Shown: positions 8,757-17,464, counted from the stretch's first letter. The stretch: DNA of 64,000 bases from Mucilaginibacter sp. dw_454 (GCF_018449775.1 NZ_JAAVVB010000002.1:248001-312000); one strand, 5' to 3'. The notes: a model not told the origin generated them from the sequence alone. A program made the numbers and translations.

Positions 8757-8787
8757 CAAAAGTACCCTGCTCAGATATGCCATAAAA
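8757..8787 (-). promoter_or_regulatory. promoter of the ada-alkB repair operon
   Basis: On the minus strand TACTTTTG (8764 to 8757) is a perfect TAnnTTTG -7 element. The 4 bases 19 nt upstream read TTTT, close to the TTTG -33 element. Expected transcription start is near 8750, about 15 nt before ATG 8735. Confidence 0.55.
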
Positions 8788-8804
8788 CCCGATTCTTGCG
8801 CTTT

Positions 8805-10385
8805 TTACAACTCTATCGTATCGTCCAGCGGGATAGAGAACCAGAAGTTACTGCCAGTGCCTACTTCGCTGTCAACGCCTATCTTTCCGTTATGGCGGTT
8901 AATAATTTCTGAGCTGATATAAAGCCCGAGGCCAAGGCCCGAAAACTGGTGACCAAAAGCATCTACCCTGTAGTACCTGTCAAACAGATGCGGTAATTTC
9001 TGCGGATTAATGCCGATACCAAAGTCGCGAATACTCACAGTAGCATTTTTGTCGTCATGAAAAATGGTAATCTCAATACGCTTTTTTTGCGGCGAATATT
9101 TGATAGCGTTACCTATCAGGTTAATCATTACCTGGTCTATCCGGCGATAGTCTGCATAGATCATTAGTTCTTCATCGCCCATAAAAACAAACTCGTAATC
9201 ATTAACCGGGTTAATATGCTCACAGCAATCTCTGATCAAATCAACCAAATCAAAGCGGTTTATATTAAGCGCCAGTTGGCCCTGTTGTATTTTGGTTACG
9301 TTAAGTAAGTCGTCTAATAAATGGGTAAGCTTGCTCAGGTTATTACTGGCTTTATTTACAAACATGGGCACCTTCTCTGATCCCGGATCGGTCTTAACCA
9401 ATTTTTGTAAGATCTGTATTGAGGCGCTTAGTGATGTTATTGGTGTTTTGAGCTCATGGCTGGCCACGCTGATAAACTCGTCTTTACGCATTTGCAACTG
9501 GTATTCTTCGGTAACATCCTGTAAGATGCCGCTAAACTGGTGTGGATTACCGTTGGCGTCAAATTTGGCGCGGCCTGTAGCTTCAACAATTCTGCTGTTG
9601 CCTTGCTTATCTTGTATGGTATAGATTACGTTGTAGTTGCCGTCAGATCCTTTTTCTAAGGCTTTAGCAATAGCTGCTGACACACGCTCGCGATCTTCTT
9701 CCACGATAGCAGCTAAGGCATTCTCTAAGTCAATTTCTTCATCGCCGTCCAGGCCAAACCATTGTTTAAGGCGATTATTGCCAATGAATTTATAAGTGAC
9801 AGGGTTCAGATCCCAGGTGCCTAAATCTGCCGCTTCAACGGCAAATTCCAGCTCATTCTTGGCGGCTTGTACACTGTTATAAGAATGTACCTGCCCGGTT
9901 GTTTCGGTGCATACTACCAATACACCACCGGGTTCTCCGGTCCCATTCATTACTTTACTGTAACCAAAAGTCCAGTAAACATCTTCTAATTTATTGTTTC
10001 TATAAATAGGTATGAGCTGATTTTCGCTCCAGGTTGGTTCGCCGGTTTCCAGTACATGGTCTATCAGTGGCTTTATTACCGGCCAGATCTCGGGCCAGCA
10101 CTCAAGCCCTCTCTGCCCTAAAGCTTTTGGATGTTTGCCATTTTGCCCCAAACTTGGGCGATAGGCATCATTATAAAATTGTATCAACTCAGGACCCCAC
10201 CATAAAAACATAGGGAACTTAGAGTTTAATATGATATTGATAGTAGTTAGCAAGCTTTGCGACCAGCCCTCGGGATTACCCAATGAAGTACCTTCCCAAT
10301 CAAAATCGCGGGTTAGCTGCCCCATTTCGCCGCCGCCCTGTAAATAGTAACTATATGATGCTTTGGCGCTATTGTTTGTGGTCAT
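8805..10385 (-). CDS. PAS-domain sensor histidine kinase
   Basis: 526 residues from ATG 10385 (MTTNNSAK); an 18-residue upstream extension (start 10439) looks spurious. Two PAS-like regions (about 20-160, with FPMFLWWGPELIQFYNDAY, and about 177-297) precede HisKA with the phospho-acceptor motif SHELKTPITSL (His310) and a HATPase_c domain with NLIGNAIKYSP (N box), DFGIGI (G1) and GLGLGLYI (G2). No membrane segment is seen, so it is probably a cytoplasmic sensor. No response regulator is adjacent, so the partner and stimulus are unknown. Confidence 0.9.
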   Translation of the reverse strand: MTTNNSAKASYSYYLQGGGEMGQLTRDFDWEGTSLGNPEGWSQSLLTTINIILNSKFPMFLWWGPELIQFYNDAYRPSLGQNGKHPKALGQRGLECWPEIWPVIKPLIDHVLETGEPTWSENQLIPIYRNNKLEDVYWTFGYSKVMNGTGEPGGVLVVCTETTGQVHSYNSVQAAKNELEFAVEAADLGTWDLNPVTYKFIGNNRLKQWFGLDGDEEIDLENALAAIVEEDRERVSAAIAKALEKGSDGNYNVIYTIQDKQGNSRIVEATGRAKFDANGNPHQFSGILQDVTEEYQLQMRKDEFISVASHELKTPITSLSASIQILQKLVKTDPGSEKVPMFVNKASNNLSKLTHLLDDLLNVTKIQQGQLALNINRFDLVDLIRDCCEHINPVNDYEFVFMGDEELMIYADYRRIDQVMINLIGNAIKYSPQKKRIEITIFHDDKNATVSIRDFGIGINPQKLPHLFDRYYRVDAFGHQFSGLGLGLYISSEIINRHNGKIGVDSEVGTGSNFWFSIPLDDTIEL

Positions 10386-10551
10386 GGATCGATAAAAAGT
10401 CGGAGCTAAAGATAAGTAGATTGAACATATGTGGCACAAAATAGTTTTCCTGTTGGTTGTAAATTTGAGGATATGTTAATGTTTTTTTACAAGGACACCT
10501 GCAGTTAAAGCAATTTTGCCAGGCGCGTTTCTTTTAATTCCAAAAAACCTA

Positions 10552-10582
10552 TTTGAAAATCAAAACATTGTGTGTACATTTG
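10552..10582 (+). promoter_or_regulatory. rpsU promoter, full Bacteroidota consensus
   Basis: TTTG (10552-10555), exactly 19 nt, then TACATTTG (10575-10582). This fits the Bacteroidota sigma-A pattern TTTG/TAnnTTTG. Transcription should start near 10589, giving a leader of about 20 nt that is mostly Shine-Dalgarno sequence. Confidence 0.85.
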
Positions 10583-10590
10583 CCATCCCG

Positions 10591-10599
10591 AAAGGAGGT
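10591..10599 (+). promoter_or_regulatory. strong Shine-Dalgarno sequence of rpsU
   Basis: AAAGGAGGT contains eight consecutive bases complementary to the canonical anti-SD and lies 10 nt before ATG 10610. Bacteroidota genes rarely have such sites. It fixes the start and suggests translational autocontrol, as reported for Flavobacterium rpsU. Confidence 0.85.
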
Positions 10600-10609
10600 A
10601 TATTGGAAT

Positions 10610-10804
10610 ATGATCATAATCAACGTTAAAGAAGGCGAATCATTAGACAAAGCATTAAAACGCTTCAAGAAGAAATTTGAGAAGACCGGTGTTTTGCGCG
10701 AACTACGCAGCCGTCAGGCATTCGAGAAAAAATCTGTGGCCCGTCGTCACGAGATTAAGCATGCCATTTACAAACAAAACATGAACCTTGATATTACTGC
10801 TTAA
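10610..10804 (+). CDS. rpsU: 30S ribosomal protein bS21
   Basis: 64 residues, MIIINVKEGESLDKALKRFK to NMNLDITA, with the basic KKFEKTGVLRELRSRQAFEKKS core of bS21. The start is set by the Shine-Dalgarno site 10 nt upstream; a longer in-frame start at 10553 would fall inside the promoter and is rejected. In Bacteroidota ribosomes bS21 helps bury the 16S 3' end (anti-SD), so ribosomes lacking it can favour SD-containing mRNAs such as this one. It is followed by a small hairpin and xerC. Confidence 0.95.
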   Translation: MIIINVKEGESLDKALKRFKKKFEKTGVLRELRSRQAFEKKSVARRHEIKHAIYKQNMNLDITA

Positions 10805-10822
10805 TTCTTTGTAAAAAGAATT
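10803..10822 (+). terminator. weak hairpin after rpsU
   Basis: AATTCTTT (10803-10810), loop GTAA, AAAGAATT (10815-10822), followed by TTCAGTTTTTC. The stem is AT-only, so it may terminate only part of the transcripts before xerC. Confidence 0.4.
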
Positions 10823-10891
10823 TCAGTTTTTCTTGTAAACATATATAAAACTATTTGTACATTCATTCTTTTGGATGCGCAAGTAGTTTTT

Positions 10892-11782
10892 ATGTTTTTA
10901 GACCGGTTTATACAGTATATCCAATTCGAGAAACGGTACTCTCCGCATACCGTATCAGCCTATCGGTCAGACCTGGATCAGTTCGTTAAATTTATAAGCG
11001 ATCCTGAGCAGCCCACCGCACATCCCGAAGAAATCACCCATCACCAGATTCGTAACTGGATGGTGGAGCTCATGAACCAGGGGCTTACCGCCCGTTCTAT
11101 CAACCGTAAGATTGCTACCCTGCGCAAATACTTTAAGTTTATGGTGCAAGAGGGTATTATTACCGCTAATCCTGCCTCAAAAATTAATACGCCTAAAATA
11201 CCCAAACACCTGCCCGTTGTGGTAGAAGATGCGCGCCTAACCCAAATGCTGGACAGCGGCGAAGTTTTTAGCGACGACTTTAAAGGCGTGCGTGATAAAC
11301 TAATCGTCGAGATGCTGTTTGGCACCGGCATGCGTCTGTCTGAATTGCTAGGGATTAAAGACACCGATATCAATGTTTATGAGGGCACAGTAAAGGTTTT
11401 GGGCAAGCGTAATAAGGAGCGCATTATCCCCATGAACCAGGAGCTGCGCCACTTGTTATTGAAATACAATGACTTAAAGAAAAGTGAAAATTTCGGTAAC
11501 AATTCATTAACATTGATCGTTACAGATAAAGGGGCAAATGCATATCCAAAACTAATTTATTTGACAGTGCACAAATATCTATCTCACATATCAACCCAAA
11601 ATAAAAAAAGCCCCCATGTGCTGCGGCATACGTTTGCCACCAGCCTTTTAAATGCAGGAGCCGATTTGAATGCGATAAAAGAATTACTGGGTCACGCCAA
11701 CCTGAGCGCTACCCAAATTTATACGCATAACTCTGTTGAACGATTAAAATCTATTTACAAACTTGCCCATCCAAAGGCATAA
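10892..11782 (+). CDS. xerC: tyrosine recombinase XerC/XerD-type
   Basis: 296 residues from ATG 10892 (MFLDRFIQYIQFEKRYS); a TTG start at 10871 is possible but the ATG matches family N-termini. The N-terminal SAM-like domain (PHTVSAYRSDL) precedes a catalytic domain with all expected residues: Arg in GTGMRLSEL, the beta-hairpin Lys in KVLGKRNKE, HVLRHTFAT (His-x-x-Arg), His in ELLGHANLS and the nucleophile Tyr in TQIYTH. It resolves chromosome dimers at dif together with a partner recombinase. The conserved rpsU-xerC-hpf order argues for the housekeeping enzyme rather than a phage integrase; whether it is XerC or XerD cannot be settled here. Confidence 0.9.
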   Translation: MFLDRFIQYIQFEKRYSPHTVSAYRSDLDQFVKFISDPEQPTAHPEEITHHQIRNWMVELMNQGLTARSINRKIATLRKYFKFMVQEGIITANPASKINTPKIPKHLPVVVEDARLTQMLDSGEVFSDDFKGVRDKLIVEMLFGTGMRLSELLGIKDTDINVYEGTVKVLGKRNKERIIPMNQELRHLLLKYNDLKKSENFGNNSLTLIVTDKGANAYPKLIYLTVHKYLSHISTQNKKSPHVLRHTFATSLLNAGADLNAIKELLGHANLSATQIYTHNSVERLKSIYKLAHPKA

Positions 11783-11783
11783 A

Positions 11784-11790
11784 AAGGAGG
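11784..11790 (+). promoter_or_regulatory. strong Shine-Dalgarno sequence of hpf
   Basis: AAGGAGG lies directly after the xerC stop, only 4 nt before the hpf ATG. The match to the anti-SD is strong and the spacing unusually short. It is the second strong SD within 1.2 kb. Confidence 0.65.
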
Positions 11791-11794
11791 AACC

Positions 11795-12142
11795 ATGAAA
11801 ATTACAGTGCAATCAATTCATTTTACTGCAGACAAAGGATTATTAGAGTTTATTCAGAAAAAAGCAGACAAGCTGGAAACCTTTTATGATAACATTATAA
11901 ATGGCGAAGTTTATTTAAAGCTTGAAAACGTAGAAGACGAAGCCAATAAGATAGCTGAAATTAAGCTGCAGTTACCCGGTAATCAAATTTTTGCGAAGGA
12001 ACAATGTAAAACTTTCGAAGAGGCCACAGACCTTGCCATTGAGAGCCTGCGCAAACAAATTGCCAAGCATAAAACAAAGAAAGAGATTGCTGCTCAACAG
12101 GTTAAAAAGGCCGTACTGGCATCAACCAACGAGGAATTTTAA
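11795..12142 (+). CDS. hpf: ribosome hibernation-promoting factor, short HPF/YfiA type
   Basis: 115 residues with the S30AE fold signature: MKITVQSIHFTADKGLLEFI, KADKLETFYDNI, GEVYLKLEN and FEEATDLAIESLRKQI. It lacks the C-terminal dimerisation domain of long HPF, so it is the short form. Such factors bind the small-subunit decoding region in stationary phase and stabilise inactive ribosomes. It starts 12 nt after xerC and is followed by a strong terminator, closing the rpsU-xerC-hpf group. Confidence 0.92.
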   Translation: MKITVQSIHFTADKGLLEFIQKKADKLETFYDNIINGEVYLKLENVEDEANKIAEIKLQLPGNQIFAKEQCKTFEEATDLAIESLRKQIAKHKTKKEIAAQQVKKAVLASTNEEF

Positions 12143-12168
12143 CGTTTAAAAACCCATAATATTTATGA

Positions 12169-12203
12169 AAAATCGGCAGCTCAAAAGGCTGTCGATTTTT
12201 TTT
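12169..12203 (+). terminator. intrinsic terminator after hpf
   Basis: AAAATCGGCAGC (12169-12180), 7-nt loop, GCTGTCGATTTT (12188-12199): a 12-bp stem with one G-U pair running into eight T residues. Typical Rho-independent terminator. Confidence 0.9.
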
Positions 12204-12213
12204 GATAAAAAAT

Positions 12214-12243
12214 TTTGTTGGGCGTTATTTATTTGTAAATTTG
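12214..12243 (+). promoter_or_regulatory. promoter of the tRNA-tuf operon
   Basis: TTTG (12214-12217), 18 nt, then TAAATTTG (12236-12243), near-ideal for Bacteroidota. It sits between the hpf terminator and the first tRNA. A weaker TTAATTTG (12327-12334) closer to the tRNAs could be a second start. Confidence 0.7.
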
Positions 12244-12397
12244 CAATCCCTTTCGGAGAGGTATGTAACGCACTCCTTAAACGAAACGGACGGTTCTTTA
12301 AAATAAAAATTATCAAGCCTTGTAAATTAATTTGCATCTTCGCCGATTAATTACTGAAAAGTCTACGTGACCGACAGTGAAATAGGTTCAATAATAA

Positions 12398-12470
<73 letters not shown>

Positions 12471-12478
12471 CTGTTTTA

Positions 12479-12545
12479 ATTTCGAATGTCGAAATTTCGA
12501 TTTCGGATTTTTTAAATCCGAAGTTTTAAGTCCGATATCCGAAAT
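12479..12545. repeat. low-complexity palindromic spacer (TCGGATTT type)
   Basis: The gap between the Thr and Tyr tRNAs is made of variants of TTTCGATTTCGGATTT and their complement. A perfect 9-bp hairpin, TTCGGATTT (12502-12510) and AAATCCGAA (12514-12522), is at its centre. Related words recur at 12786-12887 and 15182-15213. Confidence 0.6.
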
Positions 12546-12551
12546 AAAACT

Positions 12552-12632
12552 GGGGGGATACCAGAGCGGTCAAATGGGACGGACTGTAAATCCGTTGCTT
12601 CGGCTACGAAGGTTCGAATCCTTCTCCCCCCA
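12552..12632 (+). tRNA. tRNA-Tyr (anticodon GTA)
   Basis: 81 nt with acceptor GGGGGGA/TCCCCCC, a long variable arm (class II, as expected for bacterial tRNA-Tyr) and anticodon loop CTGTAAA. Discriminator A. Confidence 0.94.
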
Positions 12633-12706
12633 CATAATAATGAGTGATCATTGAGTGAGTTAGTGAATGGATAACATTTGCTAATTCACTTCACTCGTTA
12701 AAAAAA

Positions 12707-12779
12707 GCGGAAGTAGCTCAGTTGGTAGAGCGATAGCCTTCCAAGCTATAGGTCGCGAGTTCGAACCTCGTCTTCCGCT
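12707..12779 (+). tRNA. tRNA-Gly (anticodon TCC)
   Basis: 73 nt: acceptor GCGGAAG/CTTCCGC, anticodon arm ATAGC-CTTCCAA-GCTAT, T-loop TTCGAAC, discriminator T. Confidence 0.95.
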
Positions 12780-12785
12780 CAAAAA

Positions 12786-12887
12786 GATGTCGGATTTCGA
12801 AATTTCGATTTCGGACTGAAAAGATAGAGAGTCAAAGTGTTTAGTAAGGATGATAAATCCGAAATTGAACATCCGAGATTCGAAATC
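12786..12887. repeat. long imperfect inverted repeat between tRNA-Gly and tRNA-Thr
   Basis: A 30-nt arm at 12786-12815 (built of TCGGATTTCGAAATTTCG-type words) pairs imperfectly with 12858-12887 across a 42-nt loop; about 22 of 30 positions are complementary by eye. Same word family as 12479-12545. Confidence 0.55.
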
Positions 12888-12896
12888 AAAAAATTA

Positions 12897-12968
<72 letters not shown>

Positions 12969-13029
12969 CAACGTTAAAACGTATTATTAATAAAGCATAT
13001 AAATTAACCTACAAATAATAAAATAAATC

Positions 13030-14217
13030 ATGGCAAAAGAAAAGTTTGACCGCAGTAAACCGCACTTAAACATCGGTACAATCGGTCACGTTGACCACGG
13101 CAAAACAACCCTTACCGCAGCTATCACTAAAGTGTTATCTGATGCAGGTTTATCAGAAGCCCGTTCATTTGAATCAATTGACTCAGCTCCTGAAGAAAAA
13201 GAACGTGGTATTACAATCAACACAGCGCACGTTGAGTATTCAACTGCTAACCGTCACTACGCACACGTTGACTGTCCAGGTCACGCGGATTATGTGAAAA
13301 ACATGGTTACAGGTGCTGCTCAAATGGACGGTGCTATCATCGTAGTTGCTGCAACAGACGGCCCTATGCCACAAACTCGCGAGCACATCCTTTTGGCTCG
13401 TCAGGTAGGTGTACCTTCATTAGTTGTATTCATGAATAAAGTGGATATGGTTGATGATCCGGAATTATTAGAATTAGTAGAAATGGAAATCCGTGAGCTC
13501 TTATCATTCTATGATTTCCCAGGTGATGATATCCCGGTAATCCAAGGTTCTGCTTTGGGTGGCTTAAATGCTGATCCGAAATGGGTTGGAAAAATTATGG
13601 AATTGATGGACGCTGTTGATAGCTACATTCCAATTCCTCCACGTTTAACTGAGCTTCCTTTCTTGATGCCTGTTGAGGACGTATTCTCGATCACTGGTCG
13701 TGGTACTGTTGCAACTGGTCGTATCGAGCGTGGTGTTATCAACTCAGGCGAACAAGTAGATATATTAGGTATGGGTGCTGAGAACTTGAAATCAACCGTA
13801 ACAGGTGTTGAGATGTTCCGCAAGATCCTTGACCGTGGCGAAGCTGGTGATAACGTAGGTTTATTGTTACGTGGTATTGAAAAAACTGATATCCGTCGTG
13901 GTATGGTTATTTGCAAACCAGGTTCAGTTAACCCACACACTGATTTCAAAGCAGAAGTTTACGTATTGTCAAAAGCAGAAGGTGGTCGTCACACACCATT
14001 CTTTAACAAATACCGTCCGCAATTCTATTTCCGTACAACAGACGTTACAGGTGAAATCACCTTAGCTGAAGGCGTAGAAATGGTTATGCCTGGTGATAAC
14101 GTTACCATCACTGTAAAGTTGATCAACGCTATCGCAATGGAAAAAGGCTTACGTTTCGCTATCCGTGAAGGTGGCAGAACTGTAGGTGCTGGCCAGGTAA
14201 CTGAAATTTTAAAATAA
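13030..14217 (+). CDS. tuf: translation elongation factor EF-Tu
   Basis: 395 residues, full length. It is the GTPase that delivers aminoacyl-tRNA to the ribosome. The G1 loop GHVDHGKTT, the switch I threonine in [10 protein letters not shown]3 DCPGHADYV and G4 NKVD are all intact; the C-terminus ends [10 protein letters not shown]. It lies between the tRNA cluster and tRNA-Trp, the usual Bacteroidota arrangement, so it is probably transcribed with the upstream tRNAs. Codon use is highly biased as expected for an abundant protein. Confidence 0.98.
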   Translation: MAKEKFDRSKPHLNIGTIGHVDHGKTTLTAAITKVLSDAGLSEARSFESIDSAPEEKERGITINTAHVEYSTANRHYAHVDCPGHADYVKNMVTGAAQMDGAIIVVAATDGPMPQTREHILLARQVGVPSLVVFMNKVDMVDDPELLELVEMEIRELLSFYDFPGDDIPVIQGSALGGLNADPKWVGKIMELMDAVDSYIPIPPRLTELPFLMPVEDVFSITGRGTVATGRIERGVINSGEQVDILGMGAENLKSTVTGVEMFRKILDRGEAGDNVGLLLRGIEKTDIRRGMVICKPGSVNPHTDFKAEVYVLSKAEGGRHTPFFNKYRPQFYFRTTDVTGEITLAEGVEMVMPGDNVTITVKLINAIAMEKGLRFAIREGGRTVGAGQVTEILK

Positions 14218-14260
14218 TTTCAAACCCTTTTAAGGGAATTAAAAACGGTTAATTTTTTTG

Positions 14261-14292
14261 TAAAGTACCCCGGCTTTTGCCAGGGTACTTTA
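14261..14292 (+). terminator. hairpin between tuf and tRNA-Trp
   Basis: TAAAGTACCC (14261-14270) pairs with GGGTACTTTA (14283-14292); GGC/GCC extends the stem past one mismatch around a TTTT loop. No T-run follows, so it may be a processing or attenuation hairpin rather than a full stop. Confidence 0.6.
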
Positions 14293-14335
14293 TCAATATT
14301 ATAAAGTTCCTTCGATATTTCGGGGGTTTTTACAC

Positions 14336-14406
14336 ACGGGAATAGTTCAACGGTAGAATAGAGGTCTCCAAAACCTTTGATCAGGGTTCGAATCCTTGTT
14401 CCCGTG
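14336..14406 (+). tRNA. tRNA-Trp (anticodon CCA)
   Basis: 71 nt: acceptor ACGGGAA/TTCCCGT, U8 present, D-arm GTTC/GAAT, anticodon loop CTCCAAA, T-arm CAGGG/CCTTG, and the expected G73 discriminator. The register one base to the left would lose U8 and G73. Position between tuf and secE is conserved. Confidence 0.94.
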
Positions 14407-14426
14407 CATAATAGCAAATAAAGAGA

Positions 14427-14621
14427 ATGGCTAACGTATCTGAATATATTAAAGAGTCTTACATCGAGCTGACCGAGAAAGTAACCTGGCCTACCTGGCG
14501 CGAGTTGCAGAGCAGCGCAGTGTTGGTATTGGTAGCGGCAATTATAATTGCCATGGTGATATTTGGTATGGATCAGATCATAGGCTTATTGCTGAATAAA
14601 TTTTATAGTTCACTAGCTTAA
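14427..14621 (+). CDS. secE: preprotein translocase subunit SecE
   Basis: 64 residues, the short single-span SecE form. The amphipathic stretch with EKVTWPTWRELQSS, the SecE signature, is followed by one transmembrane helix (about residues 30-54, VLVLVAAIIIAMVIFGM). SecE clamps SecY in the inner-membrane translocon. It starts 20 nt after tRNA-Trp and is 12 nt from nusG, with which it is certainly co-transcribed. Confidence 0.96.
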   Translation: MANVSEYIKESYIELTEKVTWPTWRELQSSAVLVLVAAIIIAMVIFGMDQIIGLLLNKFYSSLA

Positions 14622-14633
14622 TATATAATAAGG

Positions 14634-15176
14634 ATGAGTGATCAGTTAAAATGGTACGTTGTACGTGCAATAAGTGGTAAAGAAAAGAAAGTTAAGCAAT
14701 ACGTAGACGCGGAAATTGCCCGTTTAGGCATAACCCATTTGGTACCTCAGGTTTTAATACCTACCGAAAAGTATTACCAAATGCGCGATGGAAAAAAGAT
14801 AGCTAAAGAGCGTAACTATTTTCCGGGATATGTATTGATGGAAGCTGTATTAGATGGCGAGTTAGAGCACATTATTAAAAATGTGAACAGCGTTATTGGT
14901 TTCCTGGGCGATAAACAAGGTAATGCAATCCCGTTACGTCAAGCTGAAGTTAACCGTATTTTAGGTAAGGTTGACGAAATGAGCGCGCAAGGCGAAACCA
15001 TGAATGTACCATATTACGTTGGCGAGAACGTTAAAGTAATGGATGGTCCTTTCAACGGATTTAGCGGGGTGATTGAAGAGGTTAACGAAGAGAAAAAGAA
15101 ATTGAAAGTAATGGTAAAGATATTCGGCCGCCGTACGCCGCTTGAATTGAATTACATGCAAGTAGAAAAAGAGTAA
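14634..15176 (+). CDS. nusG: transcription termination/antitermination factor NusG
   Basis: 180 residues: the N-terminal NGN domain ([30 protein letters not shown]) binds RNA polymerase, and the C-terminal KOW domain begins about residue 125 ([20 protein letters not shown]) and contacts Rho or S10. Standard length and position after secE and before rplK. Confidence 0.97.
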   Translation: MSDQLKWYVVRAISGKEKKVKQYVDAEIARLGITHLVPQVLIPTEKYYQMRDGKKIAKERNYFPGYVLMEAVLDGELEHIIKNVNSVIGFLGDKQGNAIPLRQAEVNRILGKVDEMSAQGETMNVPYYVGENVKVMDGPFNGFSGVIEEVNEEKKKLKVMVKIFGRRTPLELNYMQVEKE

Positions 15177-15181
15177 TTGTT

Positions 15182-15260
15182 ATTTCGAATATCGGATTTT
15201 CGATTTCGGATTTTATATAAACAAAGACATTGGGCGTAACAACCTGATAAAAAATGTTAC
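15182..15260. repeat. nusG-rplK spacer with TCGGATTT-type words and a small hairpin
   Basis: 15182-15213 repeats the TTTCGAATATCGGATTTTCG-type words found between the tRNAs. GTAACA (15236-15241) and TGTTAC (15255-15260) form a 6-bp stem upstream of rplK that could belong to an L11-L1 operon leader; no specific L1 site could be recognised. Confidence 0.4.
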
Positions 15261-15304
15261 ATAGCTTCCACTTTATAACATTGAATAATTAAATAACAAG
15301 CAAA

Positions 15305-15745
15305 ATGGCAAAAGAAGTCGGTGCAATGGTTAAGCTGCAAGTGAAGGGCGGTGCTGCAAATCCATCACCTCCAATTGGACCTGCATTAGGTGCAAAAGGG
15401 GTGAACATAATGGAGTTTTGCAAACAGTTCAACGCACGTACCCAGGACAAACCTGGCAAAGTGTTACCTGTAGTTATTACTGTTTATGTTGACAAGTCAT
15501 TCGATTTTATCATTAAAACACCTCCGGTTGCTATCCAGTTAATGGAAGTATCAGGTTTAAAAGGTGGTTCTGCAGAGCCAAACCGTAAAAAAGTTGCCAA
15601 TGTAAATTGGGAACAGGTTGAGCAAATTGCTAAAGATAAAATGACTGATTTAAACGCGTTCACAGTAGAATCAGCCATGAAAATGGTAGCAGGTACTGCC
15701 CGCAGTATGGGGATAACCGTATCAGGTACGGCACCCTGGAATTAA
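15305..15745 (+). CDS. rplK: 50S ribosomal protein uL11
   Basis: 146 residues with the N-terminal proline-rich linker ([20 protein letters not shown]) and the C-terminal rRNA-binding domain ending [13 protein letters not shown]. It is part of the GTPase-associated centre with uL10 and bL12. First gene of the rplKAJL group, 128 nt after nusG. Confidence 0.97.
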   Translation: MAKEVGAMVKLQVKGGAANPSPPIGPALGAKGVNIMEFCKQFNARTQDKPGKVLPVVITVYVDKSFDFIIKTPPVAIQLMEVSGLKGGSAEPNRKKVANVNWEQVEQIAKDKMTDLNAFTVESAMKMVAGTARSMGITVSGTAPWN

Positions 15746-15773
15746 TTAAATTTATACAAATCAGTTTAAGACA

Positions 15774-16472
15774 GTGGCTAGATTAACAAAAAATCAAAAA
15801 GTGGCGCTCTCCAAAATTGAGGCTAATAAATCGTATACATTACAAGATGCAGCATCTTTAGTAAAGGAATTATCCTTAACTAAATTTGATTCATCAGTTG
15901 ATATAGATGTGCGTTTAGGTGTTGACCCTCGTAAAGCCAATCAAATGGTACGTGGTATTGCAACATTGCCTCATGGAACCGGAAAAACTGTACGTGTTTT
16001 AGTTCTTTGTACTCCGGATAAGGAGCAAGAAGCTAAAGATGCAGGTGCAGATTTTGTAGGTTTGGACGACTATATCGCCAAGATTGAAGGTGGATGGACT
16101 GATGTTGATATTATCATCACTATGCCAAGTGTGATGGCTAAAGTAGGTAGATTAGGCCGTGTGCTTGGTCCTCGTAACTTAATGCCAAACCCTAAATCAG
16201 GAACAGTAACTACCGACGTTGGTAAAGCTGTAACTGAGGTAAAAGGTGGTAAGATCGATTTCAAGGTTGATAAAACCGGTATTATCCATACCTCAATAGG
16301 TAAATCATCTTTCCCTGCTGATAAAATTTATGAGAATGCATTAGAAGTATTGCAAATCATCTCTAAATTAAAACCATCATCAGCTAAAGGAACATATTTC
16401 AAGAGTATTCATATCTCTTCTACTATGTCTCCGGGGATAACAGTAGAAACAAAATCAGTAGCGGGAATTTAA
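15774..16472 (+). CDS. rplA: 50S ribosomal protein uL1
   Basis: 232 residues starting with GTG ([12 protein letters not shown]). It contains the uL1 signature around [20 protein letters not shown] and ends [18 protein letters not shown]. uL1 forms the L1 stalk and in many bacteria represses its own operon; no mRNA site was identified. It ends 2 nt before rplJ. Confidence 0.97.
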   Translation: MARLTKNQKVALSKIEANKSYTLQDAASLVKELSLTKFDSSVDIDVRLGVDPRKANQMVRGIATLPHGTGKTVRVLVLCTPDKEQEAKDAGADFVGLDDYIAKIEGGWTDVDIIITMPSVMAKVGRLGRVLGPRNLMPNPKSGTVTTDVGKAVTEVKGGKIDFKVDKTGIIHTSIGKSSFPADKIYENALEVLQIISKLKPSSAKGTYFKSIHISSTMSPGITVETKSVAGI

Positions 16473-16474
16473 TC

Positions 16475-16993
16475 ATGAATAAAGAAGAAAAACACGACCT
16501 TGTTCTTGCCCTCTCTGAACAAATGAAGGAATTTGGTAATTTTTATATTACCGATACTTCAGACCTAACGGTTGCAAAAATCAACAACATCCGTCGTCAA
16601 TGTTTCGAAAGCGACATTACGATGAAGGTAGCAAAAAATAGCTTGATTAGAAAAGCTATGGAAGTTGCCGGTGGTGATTACACAGAAATGTATGATGTAT
16701 TAAAAGGTTCATCATCTATTCTTTTCTCAAAGTCAGCAACTGCTCCGGCAAAGCTGATCAAGAAATTAAGAAAACAAGGTGATAAACCAGTTTTAAAAGC
16801 AGCTTACATTGATTCTGCAATATTTGTTGGCGATAATCAATTAGATGCATTGATCAAATTGAAATCGAAAGAACAACTAATTGGCGAGATCATTGGATTA
16901 TTGCAATCACCAGCAAAAAATGTTGTATCTGCACTGCAATCAGGCGGAAACACATTGGCAGGATTAGTAAAAACATTACAAGAAAGAGGTTAA
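16475..16993 (+). CDS. rplJ: 50S ribosomal protein uL10
   Basis: 172 residues with the N-terminal rRNA-binding domain ([38 protein letters not shown]) and a C-terminal helix that docks bL12 dimers ([20 protein letters not shown]). It forms the base of the stalk. The start is only 2 nt after rplA, so the long L10 leader known from E. coli has no room here. Confidence 0.96.
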   Translation: MNKEEKHDLVLALSEQMKEFGNFYITDTSDLTVAKINNIRRQCFESDITMKVAKNSLIRKAMEVAGGDYTEMYDVLKGSSSILFSKSATAPAKLIKKLRKQGDKPVLKAAYIDSAIFVGDNQLDALIKLKSKEQLIGEIIGLLQSPAKNVVSALQSGGNTLAGLVKTLQERG

Positions 16994-17054
16994 TTCAAAC
17001 ACCTTAAAGTTTGAACATTTAAAACAAAGTATTAAAGTAAAAAAACATAATATA

Positions 17055-17441
17055 ATGGCGGATTTAAAAGCATTTGCTGAACAGTTGGTAAACTTGACAG
17101 TAAAAGAAGTAAACGAATTAGCTCAGATCTTAAAAGACGAGTACGGTATTGAGCCGGCTGCTGCAGCTGTTGCTGTTGCAGGTCCTGCTGCTGGTGGTGG
17201 CGATGACGCTCCTGCTGCTGCAGCTGAGCAAACAGCATTTGATGTTATCCTGAAAGAAGCAGGTGGCTCAAAATTAGCTGTTGTTAAATTAGTAAAAGAC
17301 TTAACCGGTTTAGGTTTGAAAGAAGCTAAAGATCTTGTTGACGGTGCACCAAAAGAAGTTAAAACTGGTGTAACTAAAGAAGAAGCTCAATCTCTGAAAT
17401 CTCAATTAGAAGAAGCCGGAGCAGTAGTTGAGGTTAAGTAA
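17055..17441 (+). CDS. rplL: 50S ribosomal protein bL7/bL12
   Basis: 128 residues: N-terminal dimerisation helices ([20 protein letters not shown]), an Ala/Gly-rich hinge at about 36-58, and the conserved C-terminal domain [20 protein letters not shown] that recruits GTPase factors. The GCT/GCA-rich hinge gives spurious glutamine-rich frames on the other strand. Confidence 0.97.
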   Translation: MADLKAFAEQLVNLTVKEVNELAQILKDEYGIEPAAAAVAVAGPAAGGGDDAPAAAAEQTAFDVILKEAGGSKLAVVKLVKDLTGLGLKEAKDLVDGAPKEVKTGVTKEEAQSLKSQLEEAGAVVEVK

Positions 17442-17464
17442 TTAACCATAATACGTATAGCATC

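Noticed and set aside
10460-10467. Second TAnnTTTG (TAAATTTG) upstream of rpsU
   Set aside because: No TTTG at a suitable distance; the promoter at 10552-10582 fits both elements and is closer.
10553-10609. In-frame N-terminal extension of rpsU
   Set aside because: It overlaps the consensus promoter and would be untranscribed; the Shine-Dalgarno site and family N-terminus point to ATG 10610.
12169-12350. Short open frames on both strands between hpf and the tRNAs
   Set aside because: They cross a terminator and a promoter and have no recognisable product.
14335-14407. tRNA-Trp in the register starting at 14335
   Set aside because: It would give A at position 8 and C at position 73; the register 14336-14406 restores U8 and G73.
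17155-17230. GCTGCTGC-like repeat in rplL as a microsatellite
   Set aside because: It is the normal Ala-rich hinge of bL12.
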